NCBI GenBank assembly: GCA_964407285.1
Contig: CAYOVG010000299.1
Location: 1-8,928 of the forward strand
Length of the DNA: 8,928 nt
DNA from: CAYOVG01 sp964407285
Lineage (GTDB): Bacteria; Desulfobacterota; Syntrophobacteria; Syntrophobacterales; Syntrophobacteraceae
Direction of reading: 5' to 3'
Shown: piece after piece, positions 1 to 6,644 of the stretch
Numbering within the stretch: the first letter of the stretch is position 1
How the letters are laid out: each line of letters begins with the position of its first letter
Program-made: the position numbers and the translations under genes
Notes under the pieces: generated by a model
Seen by the model: the letters and a program-made list of their open reading frames with translations, nothing else
Database searches by the model: none
Told to the model about the DNA's origin: nothing

Positions 1-156
1 TTCTACGGATGCATCGCGGCGGACCCGGCCGTTCCCGTCGCCGCCTTCCGCGCTTCCCGGCTGCATATGGCTGCGTGGTCGGACCGGCTTGCCGGCAAGG
101 GGTCCACCGGGATCGAGTGGGCCACCCCCATCCTGTTCATGAGGGAAAAGGCCGCT
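1..156 (+). other. C-terminal end of a CHAT (caspase-like) domain
   Basis: Read in the frame of the large gene, these bases contain no stop upstream of the ATG at 67. They encode an FYG start, an alanine-rich helix with conserved-looking Arg (AAFRASRL), a variable loop, and EWATPILFMRE. CHAT domains of TPR and STAND proteins typically end with an FYR...A...AR helix followed by a W-x-x-P-h-L strand, which is the pattern seen. Only the last 50 or so residues are present, so the His/Cys dyad cannot be checked. The alternative is an unrelated N-terminal linker that happens to be open. Confidence 0.65.
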
Positions 157-3100
157 GAATCCGTCATCGCCCCGGCCGGTGAGCCGTTCGTACCCAAAGC
201 TGGGCGTAAAACCGTCACGGGCCGGAACGTATGGATGGCCCCGCTCGATCCCGGCGAATTCGTGGGCAGAAGAACGGAGCGGCGAAAGTTGCTCCGGGCT
301 CTCAGGGATGCCGGGACGCCCCTCGTGACCGTTTACGGTCCCGCGGGACTGGGCAAGAGTTCCCTTGCGGCCAAGGCCGTGGAGATTCTCCAGGACAGGG
401 GCTACCAGTCCGCCGTCCTCATAGGCGGGATCACCCCCGGCCGCATCTGGTCGGAACTGGTCCGGCTGGCCCGCAAGGCCGCACGGGACATGGCGGAGGA
501 CCGGCAATCCGATGGCGAAGCGAGACCCGACGCCAAGGAGAGGGCCGATGCCGTTCGACGCCGCATCGATGAGATAAAGCGGGACGAAGAGGACATTGCC
601 GCCCGGCTCGAGTCGTTCAGCGAGGAAGTGGGAGGGCGACTCGGGATGGTGCTGGTGCTGGAGGATTTCGAGCAGAACCTGGCGCCCGGCGGGACAGGCT
701 TCAAGGATGCGGAACTGATGCGGTGCATGGAGGCGCTCTGCCGTTGGGCCGCTCCCGGTTCTCACGGGCAGCGGCTGAAGGTCCTCGTGACGTCGAGATA
801 CCCGCTGCCCGGCGGGGTCGGCGCATCGCAACCCCTGCCCCCATTAGGCAAGGGTGAATGGCTCTGGTTGGCGGACCGCATGGAACGGCGGTTCGAGACG
901 CAACTGCGTCCGGAGGAGCGCATGCAACTCCACGAACGGCTCGGCGGCCTTCCCCGCATGCTGGAGTTCTTTCTTGCGTTCTATTCGGGCAGGACGAGCG
1001 GACTGGTGCGGAGCAAGGACCGGTCGTTCCAGGATTTCCTGGGCGATGTGCCCGATCTTTCCCGGTGGGATCAACAGGAAGCCGCGATGGCGGCAGCTCG
1101 ATTGGCCACGGCTCAAGACATGCTGCTGGACGAACTGCTGGGCGTCTTCGAGGCGGAATGCGGCGAGCGCGAATTACGCAGGCTTCGCAATTGCGCGGTC
1201 TATACCCTGCCGGTGGCGCGGGAGGGGATGCGGGCTCTTCATCCGGGAGGTGCGGAGGGATTCGCGGGCGCCCTGGACAGGGCGGCGCGGCTGGGCCTGG
1301 TGCTGTCCGGAGAGTGGCGATTCGAAGAGGGAGGGAAGCTTCCGGCGGGAAAGGAACGCTGGTTCCTGGTTCATCCGGCGGTGAAGGCCCGGCTGATGGA
1401 CCGGCTGATACTGAACGCGGAAGAGGAGCGGGAGAACCGCACTCGGGCGGCGGCGTATTACGTGGCCCGGTGGGAAGCGGACCTCGCCTTCTCGGAGGAA
1501 GAACTGCTGGCGTGGGCTCACCTGGCCCGGGACGGGAACCGGCCGGAATGGATATATGACCCGACCCTGCAACTGGCCCGCACTTACCGGCGCTACGGCC
1601 GCTGGAAGGAAGCGGTGGGTCTTCTGACCGACGCTGCCCGCCCCGACCTGCCCGACCACCCGAAACGGGCGGAAGTCCTGCTCCTGTTGGGGGAGATGCT
1701 CCCGAACATGGGGGACCCGGAAGGAGCGCTTGACTGCCTGCGGCGGGCCCGCTCCTCCCTTCGTTCCGACACGGCGGAGAGAAGACAGGCTTTGCTTCCG
1801 GGAATACTCATTGCCACGTCCAACATTTACAGGATCAAGGGCAAAATGCGGGCGGCCGAACGGTTCCTTGCCAGGGCACGGGCGCTACAGGAATCGTCGG
1901 GAGACCGACAGGGAAGGGCCGCTTCGCTCCACCAGATGGCCGTTATCGAATCGAGACNNNNNNNNNNNNNNNNNNNNNNNNNNNNNNNNNNNNNNNNNNN
2001 NNNNNNNNNNNNNNNNNNNNNNNNNNNNNNNNNNNNNNNNNNNNNNNNNNNNNNNNNGAGCCGGGGAAACTACGAGCGCGCCGTCAAACTCCTGGAGGAA
2101 TCCCTCGAGATCCTAAATGCACTCGGGGACCGACAGGGAAGGGCCGCTTCGCTCCACCAGATGGCCGTTATCGAATCGAGCCGGGGAAACTACGAGCGCG
2201 CCGTCAAACTCCTGGAGGAATCCCTCGAGATCCTAAATGCACTCGGGGACCGACAGGGAAGGGCCGCTTCGCTCCACCAGATGGCCGTTATCGAATCGAG
2301 CCGGGGAAACTACGAGCGCGCCGTCAAACTCCTGGAGGAATCCCTCGAGATCCTAAATGCACTCGGGGACAAAAATGGGATCGCCCGCTCCGGGTTCATG
2401 CTGTCCCAACTGCTCCTCGCTCTCGGAAAGAATGACGAAGCCGGAAGCCGGCTGAACAGCAGCCTCGACGCCTTTGTCGATATCGGCGATCGCCTTGGGG
2501 AAGCCCACGCCTTGAGACTTCTGTCCACTCTCCTCTTCCGATCGGGAGCTGTTGCACGAAGCCTGGCGGCCATAGGCCGCGCTGCATTCCTGGCTCGCAA
2601 GCTCCGGATTGGAGAAGCGGCGGATTTTGAGAACACGAGAGACCAAGCCTGTCAGGCGGCGCTTGAACTCGCCGGGCGCACAGAAGCCCAGGCGGGCGCA
2701 ACCCGCGGCGACGCCGTTCACGCCGTCATCATTCGGGGCATGACGCAGCTCGCAGTGCAGGATTGGGACGCCGCCCGCGTATCCCTGCAGAAGGCCGCGG
2801 ACCTCGCCGGGGAAGAGGACATGACGGACGCCCGCGATTTTGCCGGCGGGGTCCTTCGGGCGATTGAGAGCGGGAGCGACGCCGATACGAAGGACGAAGA
2901 CGCATGGAACGGCGTCTCGCTGGTTTGCGGACTTACCGGGCGCCCCCTGGACCGCGAAGATGAGCAAAGCGACGAGGAAGACGGCCGACAGATCACTCCC
3001 GCCCTGCTGGCCGCGCTGATAAGAGAGAGATCGCCGATGGTCGCCAATTCTCCGGATACGCCTCCCTTCGAACTGCCTTCGGATGAGGGCTTTCAGGAGT

Positions 3101-3426
3101 TCGTCAAGCATCTTTCAGGTGATTCCCAATCCTCCCCGGATGAGATGCTGGTGCTCCTGTGGATGCTCGGGGCGATCTCCGGCCACCTGGACGAAAAACG
3201 AGGAAAAACGGCGCTGAATGCGCTGCTCCGCGCCGGAGAGGCGCTCATGAACGCATCCCTGGACGCAGACCGGGAACTGGTGCTGATGCATGCGATGGCC
3301 GGAGCGGCGCTCGCCAACGCGGGCAGGGGAAATTCCGCCATTATGGATTTTCTGCGACGCCACAAGGACATTCTGGCGCGCAACAGGGCATCGTCGGCCG
3401 TCAACGCCGTCTGGCCGGCAGTATGA
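1..3426 (+). CDS. CHAT protease (C-terminal part) - STAND NTPase - TPR repeat protein, 5' partial
   Basis: The frame is open from base 1, so the ATG at 67 is probably internal and the gene starts left of the window. Codons 1-52 read FYGCIAADP, then an AAFRASRLHMAAW helix and EWATPILFMRE, which fits the end of a CHAT (caspase-like) protease; its catalytic His and Cys would lie upstream. A STAND/NB-ARC NTPase follows: EFVGRR entry motif, P-loop GPAGLGKSS (337-363), Walker B MVLVLEDFEQ (646-675), sensor VLVTSR (781-798) and a GGLP motif (943-954). From about 1550 to 2860 the protein is helical TPR repeats of about 40 residues, the central units identical at DNA level and interrupted by 100 N. 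An acidic linker and an unclassified helical C-terminus end at TGA 3424-3426. The family logic is sensor repeats, NTPase oligomerisation switch and protease effector in the cytoplasm; target and trigger are unknown. The NTPase and TPR calls are firm, CHAT is likely. Confidence 0.85.
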   Translation, partial: FYGCIAADPAVPVAAFRASRLHMAAWSDRLAGKGSTGIEWATPILFMREKAAESVIAPAGEPFVPKAGRKTVTGRNVWMAPLDPGEFVGRRTERRKLLRALRDAGTPLVTVYGPAGLGKSSLAAKAVEILQDRGYQSAVLIGGITPGRIWSELVRLARKAARDMAEDRQSDGEARPDAKERADAVRRRIDEIKRDEEDIAARLESFSEEVGGRLGMVLVLEDFEQNLAPGGTGFKDAELMRCMEALCRWAAPGSHGQRLKVLVTSRYPLPGGVGASQPLPPLGKGEWLWLADRMERRFETQLRPEERMQLHERLGGLPRMLEFFLAFYSGRTSGLVRSKDRSFQDFLGDVPDLSRWDQQEAAMAAARLATAQDMLLDELLGVFEAECGERELRRLRNCAVYTLPVAREGMRALHPGGAEGFAGALDRAARLGLVLSGEWRFEEGGKLPAGKERWFLVHPAVKARLMDRLILNAEEERENRTRAAAYYVARWEADLAFSEEELLAWAHLARDGNRPEWIYDPTLQLARTYRRYGRWKEAVGLLTDAARPDLPDHPKRAEVLLLLGEMLPNMGDPEGALDCLRRARSSLRSDTAERRQALLPGILIATSNIYRIKGKMRAAERFLARARALQESSGDRQGRAASLHQMAVIESRXXXXXXXXXXXXXXXXXXXXXXXXXXXXXXXXXXSRGNYERAVKLLEESLEILNALGDRQGRAASLHQMAVIESSRGNYERAVKLLEESLEILNALGDRQGRAASLHQMAVIESSRGNYERAVKLLEESLEILNALGDKNGIARSGFMLSQLLLALGKNDEAGSRLNSSLDAFVDIGDRLGEAHALRLLSTLLFRSGAVARSLAAIGRAAFLARKLRIGEAADFENTRDQACQAALELAGRTEAQAGATRGDAVHAVIIRGMTQLAVQDWDAARVSLQKAADLAGEEDMTDARDFAGGVLRAIESGSDADTKDEDAWNGVSLVCGLTGRPLDREDEQSDEEDGRQITPALLAALIRERSPMVANSPDTPPFELPSDEGFQEFVKHLSGDSQSSPDEMLVLLWMLGAISGHLDEKRGKTALNALLRAGEALMNASLDADRELVLMHAMAGAALANAGRGNSAIMDFLRRHKDILARNRASSAVNAVWPAV
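1903..1955 (+). repeat. Left partial copy of the 120-bp TPR repeat
   Basis: These 53 bases, from the GAC of GDRQ to the TCGAG of ESS, are identical to the same segment of the units at 2059-2370. Base 1956 then differs (A instead of C), and the N run starts at 1958. Upstream of 1903 the sequence diverges into an older TPR. This copy therefore marks the left border of the young amplification. Confidence 0.9.
1958..2057. other. Assembly gap of exactly 100 N inside the tandem repeat
   Basis: Exactly 100 N sit between two stretches of the same 120-bp repeat. The repeat phase measured across the gap (CGACAGGG at 1906 and at 2131) differs by 225 bases, not a multiple of 120. The N count is therefore a placeholder: the phase fits if the true missing length is 115 + 120n bases, or if the flanks overlap by 5. 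Every one of these lengths keeps the reading frame, so the gene is probably intact and of unknown length. Confidence 0.95.
2059..2370 (+). repeat. Perfect 120-bp tandem repeats encoding 40-residue TPR units
   Basis: Units at 2059-2178 and 2179-2298 are identical, and a third at 2299-2370 matches for 72 bases until GCACTCGGGGAC is followed by AAAAATGGG instead of CGACAGGG. Each unit is exactly 40 codons and encodes SRGNYERAVKLLEESLEI, then LNALGDRQGRAASLHQ and MAVIES, a TPR-type helix pair as found in kinesin-light-chain-like TPRs. Identity extends to synonymous positions, which points to very recent amplification or ongoing homogenisation. Copy number is unresolved because of the N run just upstream. 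Confidence 0.95.
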
Positions 3427-3442
3427 TACCATTCCGACAAAC

Positions 3443-3447
3443 GAGGA
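3443..3447 (+). promoter_or_regulatory. Ribosome-binding site of the ParA-like gene
   Basis: GAGGA lies six bases before the ATG at 3454 and only 16 bases after the stop of the CHAT-STAND-TPR gene. It supports both the chosen start and translation from a shared transcript. Confidence 0.7.
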
Positions 3448-3453
3448 CACGTT

Positions 3454-4662
3454 ATGGTCAATCAAGAGAGGACACCCGAACGTCTGCTGGTTTCGGTCAA
3501 TTCCCGCAAGGGCGGGGTAGGCAAGACCACACTGGCGCTGGCCATGGCTCTGAGCGGCATTGAGGAAGCCCTGAGCGCGGAAGACGATAATCCCGATTCC
3601 GATGCCGTCCCCAAGGCGGTATTCGTGGATGCGGACATCTTCGGTTCCGAAATCACCGACGCTCTGCTGCCCGAGCGTCCCAACCCCGAAACCGACGCCA
3701 TGGAATGGGACCTGGGCGTTGGGGATATTCTCACTCAAAGCACCGGCGGCAATATCACCATGGCGGAACTGATCCACTGGAGACTGAAGGGCATCCGTGA
3801 ATCGCGAAAGAGACTCTCGGCATCCGCGGCCCCGCCCCCGGAGAAGACGAGGACGCTTCCGGTCATTTCATTCCCCGTAACCGAAAGACAAGAGGGCAGG
3901 CTCCTTTTAGTCCCGTCCAGCCGGTGGAGAGACCCGGCCGACAGGATCAAAAATCAACCCGGCCACGACAGCCCGTTCTTTCTCTTTCTTGCGGAAACCA
4001 TGGGTCGCGCGCAGGTGGAACTGCGCCTGACCGCTCTCATCACCGCCATCATGAAGGTATTCGATCCAAAGATCGTTGTGGTCGACAACGCCCCGTTTCA
4101 CCTCCCCATCTCCAACGTCTGGAAAAAATGGATAGATCCCGACAAGCGCAGGGCCCTCATGGTCGACGGGGAATCGGAATCGACCTGCTGGCGGAAATAC
4201 AAGGTCTGTTCGGTGGAGGTCGCCGGACCGGAACGACAGGACCTGCTTCCGTTCCTGGCGGACCTGGTGGACGACGCCAAGAGAAAAGCAAGACACGACC
4301 AGGGTCTCCGTTGGGTCCTCAACAAGGATATTCACAGCGAGGGCGTCGGAGCGGCCGTCTGCAACACCAGGTACCTCCTGGGTGACGGTCTGCCTCTCGT
4401 CGAGGAACTGGGCCACGTGGTTCTGGCTCCTGAGCTTTTCCTCGGCGCGCATGGGGAGAACATTTCGCGTACATCCCTGACCGCAACCGGCTTCGAGTTC
4501 GATGTCCAGCCGAGAGAGTACAACAACTATCCGACACTCCTGTGGCGGGCGTACCGGGCGGGCGCACTGTCGCCCTCGGTCTGGTCCGGGCAAGGCTATG
4601 TGAAAAAAAGTTGGTGGGATTTTCTCATGGGAGAAACCGCCGGGACACGGTCCCGGGGATAG
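3454..4662 (+). CDS. ParA/MinD-like deviant-Walker ATPase
   Basis: This 402-residue protein is a SIMIBI-class P-loop ATPase. It has the deviant Walker A KGGVGKTT at residues 19-26 with the signature lysine K19, a Walker A'-like strand AVFVDADIFGSE (D59, D61) and a Walker B strand IVVVDNAPF (D211). Such ATPases dimerise around ATP and drive partitioning, positioning or partner-loading cycles. About 145 residues separate A' and B, more than in compact ParA/MinD proteins. They include a Pro/Lys-rich stretch and a recognisable strand LLLVPSSRW, where the family often has its switch-II-linked region. The C-terminal 190 residues match nothing I recognise. No ParB, parS-like repeat array or MinE/MinC gene is nearby. 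It starts 27 bp after the CHAT-STAND-TPR gene with a good ribosome-binding site, so the two are very likely co-transcribed. I infer an ATP-dependent accessory or switch role in that system, not plasmid partition. Confidence 0.85.
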   Translation: MVNQERTPERLLVSVNSRKGGVGKTTLALAMALSGIEEALSAEDDNPDSDAVPKAVFVDADIFGSEITDALLPERPNPETDAMEWDLGVGDILTQSTGGNITMAELIHWRLKGIRESRKRLSASAAPPPEKTRTLPVISFPVTERQEGRLLLVPSSRWRDPADRIKNQPGHDSPFFLFLAETMGRAQVELRLTALITAIMKVFDPKIVVVDNAPFHLPISNVWKKWIDPDKRRALMVDGESESTCWRKYKVCSVEVAGPERQDLLPFLADLVDDAKRKARHDQGLRWVLNKDIHSEGVGAAVCNTRYLLGDGLPLVEELGHVVLAPELFLGAHGENISRTSLTATGFEFDVQPREYNNYPTLLWRAYRAGALSPSVWSGQGYVKKSWWDFLMGETAGTRSRG

Positions 4663-4700
4663 CATGCGAGGCATGGTTCAAAATGGGGCAGCACTTAAGC

Positions 4701-4793
4701 CGTCGCCCCCGCGAAGCTTATCCCCGCGCAGGCGGGGAGCGGGGGGCCGGGAAACCTCGAGAAGCCCGGGTTCCCACTTGCGCGGGAATGACG
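4701..4793. repeat. Dispersed palindromic repeat element (REP/MITE-like)
   Basis: Outer arms CGTCGCCCCCGCG (4701-4713) and CGCGGGAATGACG (4781-4793) are inverted repeats matching at 10 of 13 positions. Inside are a perfect hairpin TCCCCGC-GCAG-GCGGGGA (4721-4738) and an imperfect one, TTCCC (4771-4775) with GGGAA (4784-4788). The minus strand reads CGTCATTCCCGCGCAAGTGGGAA, a variant of the CGTCATTCCCGCG..GCGGGAATCC repeat scattered through many proteobacterial genomes; translated, it gives the familiar SRASGNP peptide. It may act as a transcript-stabilising or attenuating structure between the ParA-like and HD genes. There is no T-run, so it is not a classical terminator. Confidence 0.75.
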
Positions 4794-4822
4794 ATGAGTC
4801 CTTTCAAGTGTTGCCTCAAACA

Positions 4823-4840
4823 CATGGTTTATGAACCATG
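4823..4840. promoter_or_regulatory. Perfect 7-bp inverted repeat upstream of the HD gene, possible operator or hairpin
   Basis: CATGGTT-TATG-AACCATG is a perfect dyad 98 bp upstream of the HD gene start, outside the palindromic repeat element. No convincing -35/-10 pair with proper spacing surrounds it. It could be an operator for the downstream pair of genes, an mRNA hairpin or chance. Confidence 0.3.
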
Positions 4841-4937
4841 CCGCATGCGAGCGCCATGGCGGCAAACGCGGTGCGAGCGATGTGAATGAAGTCGGTCGTA
4901 GCGCGAACCATTTCAAGGACGGACAGGACGGCGAACA

Positions 4938-6602
4938 ATGAGCACGAACACCCATGCCGGCGACGAGCGCATCATCGTTCACGACGTGGACCTGCACGCA
5001 AACCTTCTGAGCAAGGATGTGGGCGATACCCTCCAGGACCTTCAAAGCATACTGATAACTCTGCTAAATCCCGATGCGGGTTGGAACGCCGCGGCGCTGC
5101 TGAACGAGAGACAACGACTGCACGACGGGGACGGCTGGGAGGAGTTCGCCCTGCGGATTTTCGATATCTGCCCGCACAACCTGGCGGAACGCTTCCTCGA
5201 AGCCCTTGTATTCTACCGCGCCATCGGCGCTGTCGGACTCCCCGAAATGCTGCCCCTCGCCCTGCTGCTGCTCGATGCCGACATGCATTCGTACTTCGCC
5301 CCCAAGAAGAACCTCAGGAAACCCTACCGCGACCACCTGCCCCACCAGGTGAGGGTGGCGTCCTTCGCCCACCTGCTCATGTCCGCCAAATTGCCGCTCA
5401 TTCCCTGGAATGCGTACCTGGAGGACAGGTTCAATAACTGGACCATGACCCGCGAGCACCATCTGCTCATCGAGCATCACATCCGGACGGGTCTATTGGC
5501 GGGGTTTCCGGGCAACCCTGAAGACTTGCGGCGAAATGCACTGGCGGCTTCCCTGCTGGCGGGCCTGGTCCACGATATCGGGTACGCACTCAAGACGGTG
5601 GCGGGGGAAACGGGCGCAGCGGATGAAGCCCTTCGGCATTTCGGAATTTTTCCCGGAGGGCCGGAACCGTTCTCCGACCCGCCCGTTTCTCCGGTCACCA
5701 GGATGTACAGGATATTCTGGGAGAGGACTCAACCCGGAGACAGGTATTCAACAATGTGCGAGTACGTGCGCGACCACCCGGACTCGCCGCACAGTCTTGC
5801 CGGAGCAATGTGGCTTGCCTACCTGCCCGAGCGCATGCTCAGGGAGGGTCTCTATAAGGACAGAAACCGCGGCGACGATGAAATCATGCAATGCTGGGGA
5901 CGCCTGGAGTTTATCTGCCATCTTGCGGGAATGATGGCCCTGGTGCACGACTTTCCCCTGGAGTCGCAGAAGAAACAGGGGTCCCAAGGTTTTCGGATGC
6001 CCAACCTGGGTGCGTCGGAAACACTATCGGACCAGTTCCCTCTTTGCGCCGCCTTTTCGATGTCGGATATCCTCCATGAATTCGGACGCCCCTATGTCTA
6101 CACGAGCGCTGGAAATATCCGCGTATATGCGCCGGTGCTCGGCATCGATTTTCTCTACCCGGACGAATGGAACCGGACGACGACGGAACGCCACGCGGAC
6201 AAGAAGAAATGCCTCGAAACGGGCCTGATCTCCAAGGAGCAGGCTAAACTCATGGGCAGCAAAAGGATCGAGCTGTTCTGGGATGTGCGGGATTCGCGAA
6301 AGTATTTCGCCCCGGCGCAAGAACCCGATGCCGCCTTTCTCGGCCGTTTTGACGAAAGCCTGCATGGGTCGGATATTCTTTCGCGCCTGCACGCCTGGGG
6401 ACTGGATCGCATCTTCTGCCATCGTGACGTGGAGGCCGCGCGGGCGGTCAAAAGCCGCGGGAACCTCGAATCCACAAAGGGGCTGGGGCTCCGGAAGACG
6501 CCGAGGCCCGCCGACGGGGGGCTTGCCGTCCACCCGATCGAAGACTACAATGATGAATGCAGGAAGTTGCGAGAGAAGCTCTCGACACCGCCGTTGCTGT
6601 AG
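4938..6602 (+). CDS. HD-superfamily metal-dependent phosphohydrolase, uncharacterised 554-residue type
   Basis: The signature motif LVHDIGY (H212-D213) is that of HD hydrolases. A candidate first ligand is H136 in LPHQVRVASFAH. A candidate distal aspartate is D377 in SMSDILHEFGRP, which resembles the ADxLxEWGRP motif I associate with some HD proteins. PHSLAGAMWL (H285) and ALVHDFP (H337) may supply extra metal ligands. The roughly 130 residues before the HD fold and 170 after it match nothing I know; there is no signal peptide or membrane segment, so it is probably cytoplasmic. HD enzymes hydrolyse phosphate esters, often of nucleotides or cyclic nucleotides, but the substrate cannot be told here. 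The ATG is preceded by AGGA (4925-4928) at nine bases. It lies 275 bp after the ParA-like gene and 42 bp before the zinc-ribbon gene, in the same direction, suggesting one functional cassette. Confidence 0.8.
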   Translation: MSTNTHAGDERIIVHDVDLHANLLSKDVGDTLQDLQSILITLLNPDAGWNAAALLNERQRLHDGDGWEEFALRIFDICPHNLAERFLEALVFYRAIGAVGLPEMLPLALLLLDADMHSYFAPKKNLRKPYRDHLPHQVRVASFAHLLMSAKLPLIPWNAYLEDRFNNWTMTREHHLLIEHHIRTGLLAGFPGNPEDLRRNALAASLLAGLVHDIGYALKTVAGETGAADEALRHFGIFPGGPEPFSDPPVSPVTRMYRIFWERTQPGDRYSTMCEYVRDHPDSPHSLAGAMWLAYLPERMLREGLYKDRNRGDDEIMQCWGRLEFICHLAGMMALVHDFPLESQKKQGSQGFRMPNLGASETLSDQFPLCAAFSMSDILHEFGRPYVYTSAGNIRVYAPVLGIDFLYPDEWNRTTTERHADKKKCLETGLISKEQAKLMGSKRIELFWDVRDSRKYFAPAQEPDAAFLGRFDESLHGSDILSRLHAWGLDRIFCHRDVEAARAVKSRGNLESTKGLGLRKTPRPADGGLAVHPIEDYNDECRKLREKLSTPPLL

Positions 6603-6644
6603 GCAACGTAAGAGAAAGTGATAATGTGAAGAAGGTTCGGTGAA

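Noticed and set aside
1903..2370. CRISPR-like or other non-coding repeat array
   Set aside because: The units are contiguous without spacers, exactly 40 codons long and in frame with a TPR-encoding gene.
2353..3111. Long minus-strand frames (252 residues here, 255 at 3907-4674, 325 at 6024-7001)
   Set aside because: They are antisense shadows of well-supported plus-strand genes in GC-rich DNA, with no family motifs.
4701..4793. Rho-independent terminator after the ParA-like gene
   Set aside because: The hairpins are not followed by a T-run, and the sequence fits a dispersed repeat better.
4542..4889. 115-residue plus-strand reading frame across the ParA-like gene end and the spacer
   Set aside because: It starts inside the ParA-like gene in another frame and runs through the palindromic repeat; no ribosome-binding site or recognisable domain.
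3427..5000. Plasmid-type partition locus (ParA with ParB and parS)
   Set aside because: No ParB-like gene or iterated centromere-like sites are visible; the spacer repeats are dispersed palindromes.
4695..5045. 116-residue minus-strand reading frame containing SRASGNP
   Set aside because: The peptide is the translated dispersed palindrome, and the rest is antisense to the HD gene.
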